Shown: piece by piece, positions 19,822 through 31,535 of the stretch
Layout: every line of letters starts with the position of its first letter
How positions within the stretch are numbered: position 1 is the stretch's first letter
Assembly (NCBI RefSeq): GCF_036898095.1
Contig: NC_090729.1
Span: 70,284,613 to 70,348,612 of the forward strand
Direction of reading: 5' to 3'
Source: Palaemon carinicauda
Taxonomy: Eukaryota; Arthropoda; Malacostraca; Decapoda; Palaemonidae
Length of the DNA stretch: 64,000 nucleotides
Program-made: the position numbers and the translations under genes
The notes under the pieces: model-generated
The model's database searches: none
The model's input: only the letters and a program-made list of their open reading frames with translations
What the model was told of the DNA's origin: nothing

Positions 19822-20209
19822 TCAGGATGAGGACGGACGTGACGTCATTTAGCAATGGCGCCCGTTTGTTTACGTCCCGAGTACCAAAAGTAGCCACGGA
19901 TGAGAGTAACTTTGGAACGGCTCCTCAGTTACTCAGCCACCTTTCCATATCGAAGTGTTAACTCTATATGGGTTGCAGATAGCTATGTGGCGTGTTAATA
20001 CATGCGTCCCCTGTTGATATACGATATCCTAGAGGGAAACCTTTAGGGTACTCGCACCAGAAGTTAGAATTCTGTGATAACCTTTAGTTTAATTCTCTGG
20101 GAATATCCACTGTAGTTAAATATACCCTAGGAAGCTACTGAAGGAACCTTCCATCAGGACGACATGGCTATCTCACCCAAAAATAGATTTTTCGCTTCGC
20201 TCAAAATCC
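19822..20209 (-). repeat. Right inverted terminal repeat of A-1
   Basis: Reverse complement of 7104-7458, ending with CTATCTCACCCAAAAATAG and then TTTTTCGCTTCGCTCAAAAT, which is absent from the left end. The two ends are therefore non-identical, as in DIRS-1. Confidence 0.85.
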
Positions 20210-20377
20210 GTTTTTCACTTCGAGGGAGAAGAGTGGCAAAAATTGAAGGGGAGCTGTTTTCAAGGTTACCCTTCCTCCCATACTACTATTGAGTATCTAG
20301 ATGGCGCTGTATCCAAGATGGCGCTCATCCCTATTTTTGTAACGATTTCGCACGTTGGTGTTCCCTGTTGATCTAAC
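20210..20377 (+). other. Spacer: fragment of another family-A leader
   Basis: Matches the A-5 left region at about 62770-62930 (CTTCGAGGG, GGTTACCCTTCCT, TTCCCTGTT). It is interpreted as the first surviving piece of the dissected A-4 leader. Confidence 0.65.
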
Positions 20378-20740
20378 GTTTTTGGGCTCAGGCCATGTCA
20401 TCCTGATGGAAGGTTCCTTCAGTAGCTTCCTTAGGGTATATTTGACTACAGTAGATATTCCCAGAGAATTAAACTAAAGTTTTCACAGAATTCTAACTTC
20501 TGGCGCGAGTACCCATAAGGTTTCCCTTTAGGATATCGTATAATAACAGGGGACGTATGCTTGACACGCCACATAGCTATATGCACCCCACATAGCGTTT
20601 ACGCTTCGAGGGGGAAGTGTGGCAAGTTATGGGAGGAGCCGTCACTAAGTTCTCCTCCTTCGTTACTGTTACGGTACTCGGTGACGTCATAACTGCCTCC
20701 ATGTTTGGCCGCCATCTTCGTTAACGTCACTGTTGCGCAC
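20378..20740 (+). repeat. Left inverted terminal repeat of A-2
   Basis: Pairs with 32011-32360 in reverse complement. Confidence 0.82.
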
Positions 20741-20812
20741 TTTCCTCATTCCTTCACTCGTAGCATCTTTGACCTGGTGTCTTTTTCCCAGTTATTCGCT
20801 ATTAGTTTCGTC

Positions 20813-20848
20813 ATGTCGCAATCTTCAGCCTCGCCTTCTTCTGGAAAG
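20813..20848 (+). CDS. Conserved 12-codon leader ORF/exon of A-2
   Basis: Encodes MSQSSASPSSGK and runs into GTTGAGTA, as in A-1 and A-3. Confidence 0.45.
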
Positions 20849-22889
20849 TTGAGTATCATATTCTTGTATTGTATAAATCAGCTCTGGCCGTAAAGTTACG
20901 CCAATTTATCCTAAAATACCGTGTTTTGTGGCGGAGCTGCTGCCTTAACCAGAGGCGTCATGACGCTGACGCTGCTGTTCGCATTGCATGCTTTATTTAG
21001 TTAGCCAGAACAACCTTCCTAGTTTTATAACTAATGTCAGTATTAGTTATTTAGTCTTCATTGCTAGGAATTAGTTATATTATGCCAATAGTATTCGTTT
21101 TTGGCGAGTGTAGGTAGCCAAATCCTCTCATTATCTTGCTAGCCTAGCCCCTAGGCTCGATAGCCTAGGCGTTTTAGTTTACTTTCATGCATAATATAAT
21201 AAGTGTTCCTAGTGTTAAATTATGAAATGAAGATGTTAGGCATTTATACATATAAGACTCAGTGATTGCACATGTTCTTTCCTCCTTCTAGAAAGTATAC
21301 AAGGGGTTTCGATGATCTTGGTAGTCGACTCCCTCGCCCCTAACCTAACGCCTGGGCTTTTGTACACTTTCTCCCCTCTCGGTTACCTTCATAGCAAGGT
21401 AATCACTCCTCCCTCTGAGGTAGCTTAGGCTACATCGTAGCCCTCCTTACCTTGAATCGTATTCAAGTGAGGTTAGGCAAGGGTTTTTCTTTCCCCCCCC
21501 ATAGCCATAGTTCATGAGCTTTGAGTTTGGGACAGAACCTCAGAGTACCAGTCGTTTGCCCCCAGCTACCCCATTAAGCCAATGAACTCTCCTTTTGGTT
21601 CCGCTGGTTGGCAAAGGGGGGGGGGGGCCTCTGCCCTTCCCCCTAGACCACCCCTGGTAGGGTTACAACCCTTTCTCCCTGTGGCCTAGCGACTTGTCCT
21701 ACACCTTCCTTCCCCGGACTATGGGATATGTTCCCCTAGCCTAGGTTAGGCAGGCCATGGGATTCTGTTTCTTTATAGCCTAGGACAGCACATCTGTGCC
21801 ACTCCTTCTCTGTACTAACCTACCCTAGGCTGGAGAACAAATTCTTCCTACACCTAGGTTAGTGCCAGTACTTGAACAGAACCTCCCCCTGGAGTGCTGG
21901 TGAGGGCTCACGCCTTTCCCTACACCCCTTCTCAGGACCCTCTCCCCTCTCCCCTCTGTCCTTTGGTGATGGCCTGGCCATCACACCCCTGTCCACCGTC
22001 CTACAACTCAACCGAGTGCCGGCGGGTTGTGGGGTCGGACCGGTCCTTTCGTTGGTTAGTCCGAACTGCTAGGCTTCCCACATAGTTGAACTAAGGGATA
22101 GCATACGACAGTTCGGTCTGCCAGCGGAAGACCTCTCTATCTTAGAGTGTTCTTCGGTGCTCCCTTGGGCCGCCACCCACAACTCTAGCCGACTGCCGGC
22201 TCTGTTGTGGCTGGATGGAAGCTTGCCACTCTCTCCCTTCCATTTGAACACTCAATCAGTGCCGGTCCAATGTCACACTACTTTGCCGGCTATAGCCGTA
22301 AGTTTAGACCTGGTATCCTCTCTGTCTCATAAATTGAAGTCAGGGTCTTAGTACCTAAAGCCGGTTGCCTGCCGACTGCCGGGGGCCGCCGACATGCCGG
22401 CGATCTGCCATCATAGACTGATGGCTGGGAGGGGTTCCCCCTCAATAGGAGATTTGCCGGCGCCCGGCGCGCTTCCGTCATGCCGGCGTGCTGCCGGGGC
22501 CACCCAATCATATTACATCAGTGGACTGTCACTTCTCCTCTGACGGCAATGCGCCGGCAGTGTCCGTTGTATAGCTATATACGATAGCCAGTACATCTAT
22601 GGTATAGTACATACCCTAGTCAGAAAACTATGGTGTATAGTTATGCAGCAAACATTTCTAGCATACTCTGTGCATCCATGCGCAATCCCTTGCTGGGACC
22701 TACCTGGATTGGGGATAATCTACTCTCCTTTTCCCTTAATCTGAATGAACTCAGCTCTCTCCCTTTCACCATTGCTAATACTCTGGAGGAAGCACAAGCT
22801 GTGCGATTATCCATTTCAGATATCCCTTCCCCCTCCTTAGGGCGTTCTCAAGAAGACCCTAGAATTAGTTATGGTGCGAGGTCACGGCA
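20849..22889 (+). other. A-2 leader, CCGG-rich island, no gene
   Basis: Non-coding. A G-run lies at about 21616-21628. TGCCGGC-like motifs are dense between 22010 and 22560. Confidence 0.6.
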
Positions 22890-22910
22890 ATGGCTGGGCG
22901 GGATGCACAT
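22890..22910 (+). CDS. Candidate first coding exon of gag in A-2
   Basis: ATG in a good context followed by seven codons (MAGRDAH), then a GTATGT donor at 22911. Splicing to the acceptor ending at 23072 keeps phase 0 with gag. A-4 has the same codons with TTG in place of ATG; A-1 and A-3 have CCG. Confidence 0.45.
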
Positions 22911-23072
22911 GTATGTCTTTTCTGCCTCATTTCCAGCTTACCTATCCTAAGCTTACACTCGGAAAGGAATCTTATATTATAATTGAAATTACTTTTAAAA
23001 AACTAATCTAAGATTACTTTAAGTCAATGATATAAACTTCTGTAGACTCATGTACCTCTTTCTTCTTTACAG

Positions 23073-24952
23073 GAGGTGTACATCCGGTGTGAGAGCGCCT
23101 TCTGCAGCGTTCGGCGCCCGGACTTCTATGGCCACCTGGCGTGCCGAACCCACGCCAGCTGTTCCGTTTCCCAAGGAACTCTCCGCTATTGGGATCCGCA
23201 GGTCTACCCCGTCTGCAAGGATCTGCTCAACGAGGCGTTCGGGGCCCCCCCATCTGCGGAGGCCAGGGACATCACTCACGAAAAACTACGCAAATGGGTG
23301 TGTGGTTTCCAGAAGAACGCCACGGGGCCCTATCTCCCTAGTGAGAAGGTGAGAGCTTTGCTCTTCCCCATAGCATCTGCGGATGCTGTCCTCCCTAAAC
23401 CGGAGATCCCCTGCGTCCAACCGATGGTCGAACGGGACGTATCGGACACACTTCAAGTCTTCCATCTTGATGAGGTGGAACGGATGTCGGAAGTGTCGGA
23501 CACCACCGAAAGGACCCTGATGGACGAGGGTCCAGAAGAGGAGGAGCCTAGGGAGGCTCCTGACTCTGAGGGTGAAGGCGCCCCTACCCCCTCTATCACT
23601 TCCGTTGCTATTTCGGAACCCGGCCGTCTACCTCTTCCACTCCTACACCTGCGAGAGTGGACACCCCTGTGGATAACCTCCAAGCTTTGGTGGCGATCCT
23701 GGACGAGAGGATTCGCCAGAGGGACGAGGATTTCAAGAGGGAAATCCTACGCCTGTCCAAACAGACCCCGAGGAAGATCACCGTGAAGGATCTTCCCCCA
23801 TGCTCAGTGACGAACCCTTGGAGGCATGCAGAACACATGCCGATCACGAGCGGACGCATCTTCGTCAATGATAAGCTAGGCGCCATTCCCCTTGAAGAGG
23901 TGGAGTTTTCGCCTAGCTTTGAAGCTTATCCGGACTGTTACATCCGTATCAAGTCCGAGCCAGTTTCCGAGGAGGAAACCGAGCCTAAGGAGGTCATTGT
24001 TTTCGACCATGCAAAGGCTCAATCTCTTCTGGCCGGCTGCGTGAAGAGTAAGGGCTACACCAACTCCAAGGTGCCGGCCCTCAGCAAGAAACACCCGTCT
24101 TTTCTTGCTCCTGCCACCATGGTCTTCCCCTTTGCAGAGAAATCCCTGCTGGCAGTGTTGAAGGCGGTGGAGGAAGGGAAACCCTGCCCTACATTGGAGG
24201 AATGTAGGCCCCTCTCCCTCGCCCTCCCTCCTGACAACAAGAACTGGAAAGACATCCAGTTATCTTTCTCTGTGGGAAAGTTGGAGGTTGACATCGCTGG
24301 ACGGCAGTTCAACGAGAACTGAATACCTTCTGCATCGGGAGCTGGATACGAAAGAGAGGCTGGCTGCCTCCCTCTCCCTTAAAGTCCAGATGGAGACGAT
24401 GGCCGGGGACACAAGGACCCCAGGCTTCTACATAATCTTGGCCACCCTGACGAAGGATTTCTATAGCTTCATCAGGGCACGGAGAGCTTGCAGAGAGTTC
24501 GTGTTTGTGGATGCCACCGTAAAACACGAATCCCGGACACTGATTTCCTCCAACATCTGGGGGAAAGATCTCTTCCCTAACGACCTTGTGAAAGAGATCG
24601 TCGACAGAGCCGCCACGGAGAACCGGAACCTTCTCCATAAGTGGGGCATGTTGAAGAAGAGGAAATCTTCTCAGGATGAGGGCCCCCAACCTAAGAAGAA
24701 GGCCAACAAGCCCAGACCTCAGCAGCGTCAGGCTAAGCGCCAGTTTCCGGCACCCGCCGCTCTCCAGTTGGTGGCTCAGCCCCAACAAACCTTTCAGTTG
24801 GTACCCTAGCCGGTGGTGGCTCAGCCACCAGCCTTCACGCCAGCCTACGAAAGCCAGTCGACTATCTTTCGTCCCAAAGGTAGAGGCGCCGGCAGAGACT
24901 CCTCTCGACGTCCCTCCAGAGGAAGAGGAGGGCGGGGAGCAAGCGCCTGAGG
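23073..24952 (+). pseudogene. gag of A-2, frameshifted
   Basis: Starts after the acceptor with EVYIRCESAFC and keeps the N-terminal Cys/His domain (GH-x3-C-x2-H-x2-C, VC-x2-C). The reading frame changes near 23600-23660 in the acidic linker, again near 24310 where the segment ending in NEN is followed by a short deletion, and a TAG interrupts near 24807. Conserved blocks NPWRHAEHMPIT, ISSNIWGKDLFP and the Arg-rich tail identify it as the homologue of the A-1 gag. It is more diverged from A-1 than A-3 is. Confidence 0.8.
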
Positions 24953-26672
24953 TAGTAAACCCTCGGGAAACCAGAAGCAATGAGATGCTTCCAGTGGGAG
25001 GAAGACTCCGCCTCTTCCAGGATCGTTGGACCTTTGATCCTTGGGCTCACAGTATCATCAAGAACGGACTAGGGTGGAGCTGGGTGACACCACCCCCAGT
25101 TTTCCACCAATTCTTCCAACACTCCACCCCCGTCCTGGAAGAATACATCCAAGAACTCTTGAAAAAGGTGATCAAGAGGGTAAAGTCCACCAGGTTCCAA
25201 GGAAGACTATTCTGTGTTCCCAAGAAGGACTCCGACAAACTTGTCCCCTCTCAACAAGTTCATAGTGAACAACAAGTTCAAAATGCTGACTCTTCATCAC
25301 ATAAGAGCCCTGCTGCCTCAAAAGGCTTACACAGTCTCGATAGATATGGTGGACGCCTACTGGCACATTCCAATGAATCGCCAGACCTCCTCCTACCTAG
25401 GATTCAGGCTTCAAAGAAGACAGTACGCCTTCAGAGCCATGCCCTTCGGGCTAAACATAGCCCCAAGGATATTCACGAAGCTCGCAGAGACCATCGTCCA
25501 ACAGCTACGCTTACAAGGCGTCCAGGTGATGGCTTACCTGGACGATTGGCTGGTGTGGGCAGCATCCATAGAAGAATGCCTGCAAGCTTCCACAAGGGTG
25601 ATCCAATTCTTGGAACATTTGGGCTTCAAGATCAACACCAAAAAGTCTCGACTTTCTCCAGCTCAGAAGTTCCAATGGCTAGGAATCTATTGGGACCTTC
25701 AGTCACACCGTCTTTCCATTCCTCTGAAGAAAAGAAAGGAAATAGCGGGATCTGTCAAAAGACTCCTAAAATCCAAATGGATTTCAAGACGAGAACAGGA
25801 ACGGGTCTAGGCTCCCTTCAGTTCGCTTCAGTGACAGACCCAGTGCTGCGAGCACAGCTAAAGGATGCATCAGGAGTCTGGAGAAGATACGCATCAATCG
25901 CTCGAAGAGATCTCAAGAGACCTCTGCCGACCAGGCTTCGATCACTCCTAAAGCCATGGTCGGAGGCAAAGAACCTGAAAAGATTGGTACCTCTTCAACC
26001 ACCACCTCCATCGGTCGTTATCCACACGGATGCATCGCTAGAAGGATTGGGGCGTCACTCCCACCAACGACAAGTTCAAGGAACATGGTCTCTCTATTCA
26101 AGACGTTTCACATCAACATCTTGGAGGCCATGGCGGTCCTTCTCACTCTGAAGAGGCTGTCTCCACGTCCCTCAGTCCACATCCGTCTGACTCTGGACAG
26201 CGACGTCGTGGTCAGATGTCTCAACTGTCAGGGCTGAAGATCGCCCCAACTCAACCAAGTGTTGCTACCCATCTTCTGCTTGGCGGACAAGAAAAGATGG
26301 CATCTCTCAGCAGTTCACCTATAAGGATTCCGCAACTTGACGGCGGATGCTCTATCCAGGACAACTCCGATAGAGTCAGAATGGTCCCTAGATGCAGACT
26401 CATTCTCCTTCATCTCCCATCAAGTCCCGGAACTGCAGATCGACCTCTTCGCAACGAGCGACAACAAACAACTTCCTTGCTATGTGGCCCCATACGAGGA
26501 CCACCAAGCGGAAGCAGTGGACGCCAAATCCCAAGATTGGAACAGATGGACCAAGATTTACCTGTTCCCTCCACCCAATCTTCTGCTGAAAGTCCTCACC
26601 AAGCTGAGATCCTTCCAAGGAACAGCAGCCCTAGTGGCACCCAAGTGGCCTCGGAGCAACTGGTTCCCATAA
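24676..26672 (+). pseudogene. RT/RNase H/methylase-like gene of A-2, frameshifted
   Basis: The +1 ORF overlapping gag carries the RT lead-in, then shifts frame near 25235. The palm domain is open at 25214-25810 with MPFGLNIAP and YLDD at 25535-25546, then ends at a TAG at 25808-25810. RNase H pieces follow in other frames (VIHTDASLEG; VLLTLKRLSP; LTADALSRTT, here with a start-like Met) and the methylase-like tail is kept (DLFATSDN, FPPPNLLLKVL). The gene cannot make a whole protein. Confidence 0.82.
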
Positions 26673-27757
26673 ATCCTGGAATTACAACCCAAGCTAATTC
26701 CCCTGCCAGACCCAGTTCTAACCCAGCAAGTTCAGAAGTTGACTGCCTTCGCTTTGTCAAGGAAAACCCGAGACCTTCATCTCATGATTTTCTCTCCCTA
26801 GCCATCAAGAAGAGGTTTGGGATCTCGAAGAAATGCTTAGACTTCTTAGAAGAATACAAAACAAAATCTACCAGAAGGCAATATGAGTCATCCTGGAAGA
26901 AGTGGGTGTCCTTTGTCAAGGCTAAAATTCCTACGGAAATTTCAATGGATTTTTGTTTGTCCTTCTTCATTCACCTTCATGGACAAGGCTTGGCAGCCAA
27001 CACGATTTCCATCTGCAAATTGGCCTTGACGAGACCAGTACTCTATGCCTTCTAGATAGACCTGTCCAATGACATCTTTAACAAGCTGCCAAAGGCATGT
27101 GCTAGGCTCAGACCTGCACCCCCACCGAGACCCATTTCTTGGTCTCTTGACAAGGTGCTCCATTTTGCCCCAAGTTTGGACAGTACAACTTGCCCTCTGA
27201 AAGATGTGACTCAAAAAGTGATTTTCCTTTTTGATCTCGCCTCGGGAGCCCGAGTCAATGAAATAGTGGCATTATCAAGAGAAGAGGGCCAGATCCAGTT
27301 TGCTGAAACAGGCGAGCTTACCCTCTTTCCGGACCCAACGTTTCTCGCCAAAAACGAGCTACCCACTTAAAGGTGGGGCCCCTGGAGAATCTACCTTCTG
27401 AAGGAAGATATCTCTCTGTGTCCAGTGGAGAGTCTAAAGGTCTATCTTTGAAGAACTTCAGACTTTGGCGGAGGACAGCTATTTAAAGGGGAAACATCGG
27501 GGTCTGACTTGTCACTCAAACAACTAAGGGCGAAGATCACCTACTTTATTCGCAGAGCGGATCCTGACATTACACCCGCAGATCACGATCCCAGAAAAGT
27601 CGCCTCTTCTCTAAACTTCTTCTAGTCAATGGACTTTGAAAGTCTTCGCTCTTTCACAGGCTGGAAGTCTTCAAGAGTGTTTTTCAAACACTACGCGAAG
27701 TAGGTGCATGAACTTAAGAGATTTGTGGTAGCTGCAGGTAGTGTGCTAAAACCTGCT
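26216..27757 (+). pseudogene. Tyrosine recombinase of A-2, several stops
   Basis: The recombinase region starts at about KKRFGISKKCLDF (~26800). In-frame stops occur near 27053, 27367, 27449, 27626 and 27702; most are one step from CAG, CGA or CAA codons found in A-1. The motifs SGARVNEI, HDPRKVA and FKHYAK remain readable. The gene is cut just before its stop codon by the junction with DIRS-B at 27757. Confidence 0.82.
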
Positions 27758-28520
27758 GAGTCTGATGAGGAACCTTAACGGATTTTTGGATCCGGAGATT
27801 CCTCCTCGAGAAGGCAAGGACACGGTTCTCGACCGAGTCTTTGTTACTCAAAAGCCCCCTAAAACCAGCGCGGCTTTGCCCTGGTCCCAGGGGATCAAGA
27901 GTGCCAGAGATAAGGTCGAGAGCCAGCTCTCCGAGCTAGCATCCTCCAGCCGTTCCACCTCCGGAAACAAACTCCTCCCACCTCCTCGTGTCCACCAGAG
28001 GAGTCCTGTTTAGCTCTTCCCCTCCACCACTCGGTGGAAGAGCTCTCCAGGGGAGTCCCTCTCGAGAGACTTTCCAACCGGCCAGTATCGTTCTCGGCCT
28101 CGGAGATTCTCTGCCAGGAGAAGGTAGCAAAGTGTGCCATGCAGGCCACTTCGTGGCTGGATATCTGGCTAGGATCTCTTGGCATCCTGATACGATCCGA
28201 AGACTTGTCTAAGGAGAGTACCAGGAAGGCCTTGGAGACCTTCCTTCTTTCAGACACTCGTACCATCGAGTTTCTAGCCCACCAAGTCTCGAATTTGTGG
28301 GCTAACACTATCCTGAAATGCCGTGATATGGTGATTGGCAGTCCCCCCACATGTCCACCAGTGGGGGGATGCCTCCAAAGTTGCGCGAACAGGTGGCAGC
28401 AAATCGGGGCCGATTCCTGGACGATATCCGTGATCAGCCAAGGATATCGCATCCCGTTCATAACATCTCTTCCTCCCCTGACAGCGAATCCAGTGTCGTT
28501 GAATTCTCTTGCCATGGGAT
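27758..28520 (+). pseudogene. gag C-terminal part of DIRS-B
   Basis: Readable pieces in two frames (ending at 28012 and continuing from 28034) form a helical, Leu/Ser/Glu-rich region (CAMQATSWLDIWLGSL, TRTIEFLAHQVSNLWAN) followed by the lead-in typical of DIRS RT ORFs (SWTISVISQGYRIPF). The N-terminal part of gag is absent. Identification rests mainly on position before the RT. Confidence 0.6.
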
Positions 28521-29943
28521 CGGCAAGAGGGCAAGCCCTTTGGGCAGAAGAAGGACGCTCTCCAAGAGGTCGTCGACGGCTCCCCAGGCTTCTACAGTCG
28601 AATCTTTCTTGTAAAGAAGGTGTCTGGAGGCTGGAGACCAGTCATCGACCTCTCAGCTCTGAACAGGTTTGTCAAGCAGACCCCGTTCAGCATGGAGATG
28701 GCAGACACGGTCAGACTCGCAGTGAGACCGCGAGACTTTGTGGGCACACAAGATCGCCATCCGTCTCCTCCGTTATCTGGACGACTGGCTGATCTTAGCA
28801 GACTCAGAGTCAACCCTTCTTCGACACTGAGACAAACTTCTGGGGATTTGCCAAGATCCAGGGATCATGGTAAATCTCGAGAAGTCTTCTCTGCTTCCTT
28901 CCCAAAGATTGGTATATCTAGACATGATATTGGACACCAATCTCCACAAAGCCTTCCCATCAGACAACAGGATAGCAAGACTGAGGAAGGTCGCAAGTCC
29001 TTTCCTGAGACGAGACGAACTCCCAGCCCAATCGTGGTTACGTCTCCTCAGCCATCTCTCATCCTTGGTCCGTCTAGTTCCCAACGGTCGTCTCAGAATG
29101 AGATCCCTGCAATGGCGACTCAAGTCCCAGTGGAGTCAAGGACACGATTCCCCGGACGTCTTGATCCCTATGGGTCTCGCGGAACGGACGGACCTTCAGT
29201 GGTGGGTGGCAGACGAGAACCTACGAAAGGGAGTGGATCTTTTCGTCCTCCCCCCGGATTTGATGCTGTTTTTGGACGCCTCAAAGAGAGGGTGGGGGGC
29301 CCACGTTCTGAACCACAGGATCTCAGGCCTGTGGTCAGAATCAGAAAAGTGCCTCCATATAAATCTGCTAGAAATGAAGGCCGTTTTTCTGGCCCTTCAA
29401 CAGTTTCAACAGCACCTGGCGGGTCATGGCTTACATCAACAAGCAGGGAGGTACCTTTTCAGTACAGCTATCCCATCTTGCAGTAGAGATACTGAGATGG
29501 ACCGAAGTCCACTTGATTTCACTTTTGGCTCGCTTCATTCCGGGCAAAAGGAATGTGCTCGCCGACAGTCTGAGCAGAGCGTCTCAGATAGTGAGTACCG
29601 AGTGGTCTTTGGATCGTCAAGTAGCCAACAAAGTCCTGACTTTGTGGGGTTCCCCGATTGTGGATCTGTTTGCGACAGCGTTGAACTTCAAACTGCTGCT
29701 GTACTGTTCCCCAGTCCCAGACCCCAAGGCTCTCTGGCAAGATGCTTTCCAACAACGGTGGGACAACATCGACGTATACGCCTTTCCCCTGTTCTGTCTG
29801 ATGAGGAGGGTACTCAACAAGACCAGACTATCGGTCAACCTCTCGATGACTCTCATAGCTCCGCTGTGGCATCACGCGGAATGGTTCCCGGACCTTCTGC
29901 AACTCCTTACGGAGCCTCCGAGAGAACTCCCTCCATGACATGA
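28509..29943 (+). pseudogene. RT/RNase H/methylase-like gene of DIRS-B, with deletions
   Basis: RT starts with FYSRIFLVKKVSGGWRPVID and LSALNRFVKQTPFSME, then loses the segment between FVG (~28742) and RLLRYLDDW. YLDD itself survives at 28774-28785 in another frame. RNase H shows the first acidic block (MLFLDASKRGWGAHV) and LLEMKAVFLAL, then loses the third-Asp region near 29424 before YINKQGGT and resumes with NVLADSLSR. The methylase-like block follows (VDLFATALN, APLWHHAEWFPDL). At least two deletions and several frame changes make it non-functional. Confidence 0.8.
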
Positions 29944-29991
29944 GCTACTCAAACAACACGCCAACATCTTTCACAAAGCCGTAGCTTCGCT

Positions 29992-31050
29992 TTGGCTTCA
30001 CACCTGGAGACTATCCAGCATCTCCTCGCAGAGAGAAGATTTTCGCAACAAGTTGCGGAAAGGATGTCTGGACACCTGCGAAAGTCATCCGCAGGGGTCT
30101 ACCAGGCGAAGTGGAGAGTTTTCTGTGGTTGGTGTCATGGAAGGGGTATCTCTCCACTCGATGCCACTATTCCAGCAATAGCGGAGTTCTTCGTGTATTT
30201 GCGAGAAGAAATGCGCCTTTCAGTCTCGGCAGTGAAAGGCTATCGCTCAGCCTTAAGCCTAGCCTTCAGGCTCAAAGGAGTGGACATTTCTTCTTCGCTA
30301 GAACTTTCCCTACTCATACGTAGTTATGAACTTACCTGCCCTCAGTCGGAAGTGAGACCTCCTCCATGGAACGTGGTTCGAGTTCTCAGGTCTCTTAAGA
30401 GACCTCCCTACGAATCATTTTGCCAGGCTTCAGATTGCTACCTGACTTGGAAGACGGTGTTCCTACTAGCTTTGGCGTCAGCCAAGCGAGTTAGCGAACT
30501 TCATGGTCTCTCGTATGACATTGCCCATTCAAGGGGATGGGGGGAGGTAACGTTGAGCTTCGTCCCTGAGTTTATTGCTAAGACTTAGAATCCGGGAGTG
30601 CCGGCCCCTCGCTTCGACTCCTTCCGGATTTCGAGTCTTCGTTCCGTAACAGATGACCCAGACCATCTCCTACTGTGCCCAGTAAGGAGTCTGAGGCTAT
30701 ACCTGAAGAGAACAGCTGCAGGTCGTCCCCAAGTGCAGGCTTTGTTTGTCAGCACTGGGAGATCGAAGATGAGGGTTACCAAGAACACCATATCAGCATA
30801 GATTCGAAAGGCAATCCATCTGTCCCTGAATCCTGACCCTCCTCCATCATGTTGTCCTAGAGCTCATGATGTCAGGGGAGTAGCTACCTCCCTGGCCTTC
30901 AAGAAAAACTTCTCAGTGACGCAGGTTCTACAAGCAGGGGTGTGGAAGCGTCAAACGACCTTTACAGCCCACTACCTGCAAGACGTGACCCACAGGAGGC
31001 TCGATACATTCTCTATCGGCCCTGTGGTGGCTGCACAACAGCTGGTTTAA
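29992..31050 (+). pseudogene. Tyrosine recombinase of DIRS-B, two stops
   Basis: N-terminal SAM-like region (SSAGVYQAKWRVFCGWC, VSAVKGYRSALS), then Arg in SAKRVSEL, His-x-x-Arg in HDVRGVA, and Tyr in FTAHYLQD near the C terminus. Nonsense TAG codons lie at 30586-30588 and about 30799-30801; both are one transition from a sense codon (CAG and TGG). The sequence differs strongly from the family-A recombinase and has the ending typical of classic animal DIRS1-like enzymes (QTTFTAHYLQDV). Confidence 0.85.
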
Positions 31051-31535
31051 ACCTCAGGCTCCTTAATGGACAAGTAGCAGAGGGTTGAGGGCATTGTTAC
31101 CCGGTTTTAGTCTGCATGAATGAAATGGTATGCCTGGCCCTTATTCTTTTCTTCATACTCCCCTCTCTTGGGGAATGCAGCATCCTGGGTTCTCTGCACA
31201 GCTGACCTCAAACCACTGCAGGTAAACCATGTTCCCTTGTGTTCCTAGTATTAAGTTAATACTGTCGCGTCCCCATACCCTGACGTGGTGGTATTGGGAG
31301 AGTCCTAGCCTAAAGTTTCCATCTAAAGAACTTCAGGTCAACTTCCTAGGACGAGTCACACTTTTTTCCTTCACACACAGCTTACGTAGGCCGCAGCCCT
31401 TGCATAGCAAGGTGCGAGCGAGGTGCAGGGACTCTTTATTGTTGACTGCTGACACACTCAGATAATGAGTCCCGGGGCAAAGCCAAAAGCCAGTATGGCT
31501 GGGACTTATTCCACCCTTCCTAAGGGTTAAGTCAC
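31051..31535 (+). other. DIRS-B 3' region, no gene
   Basis: Untranslated sequence between the recombinase stop and the ICR-like block. Confidence 0.55.

Larger units (their letters stand above)
7104..20209 (+). mobile_element. DIRS-like retrotransposon A-1 (interrupted by hAT)
   Basis: The left end starts at TTTTTTGGGCTCAAGCC near 7104. The right end finishes at CGCTCAAAATCCG-T(n) near 20209. Left and right inverted repeats pair over ~355-385 bp. The element carries a leader with candidate splice sites, gag, RT/RNase H/methylase-like and tyrosine recombinase genes, and an internal complementary region at 19650-19743. An hAT occupies 8220-12402. Gag and RT each have a nonsense codon, so A-1 is not autonomous. 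It is very similar to A-3 throughout. Confidence 0.85.

Noticed and set aside
24309..24980. 223-codon minus-strand frame opposite A-2 gag/RT overlap
   Set aside because: Antisense shadow; the sense strand encodes the recognisable gag tail and RT lead-in.
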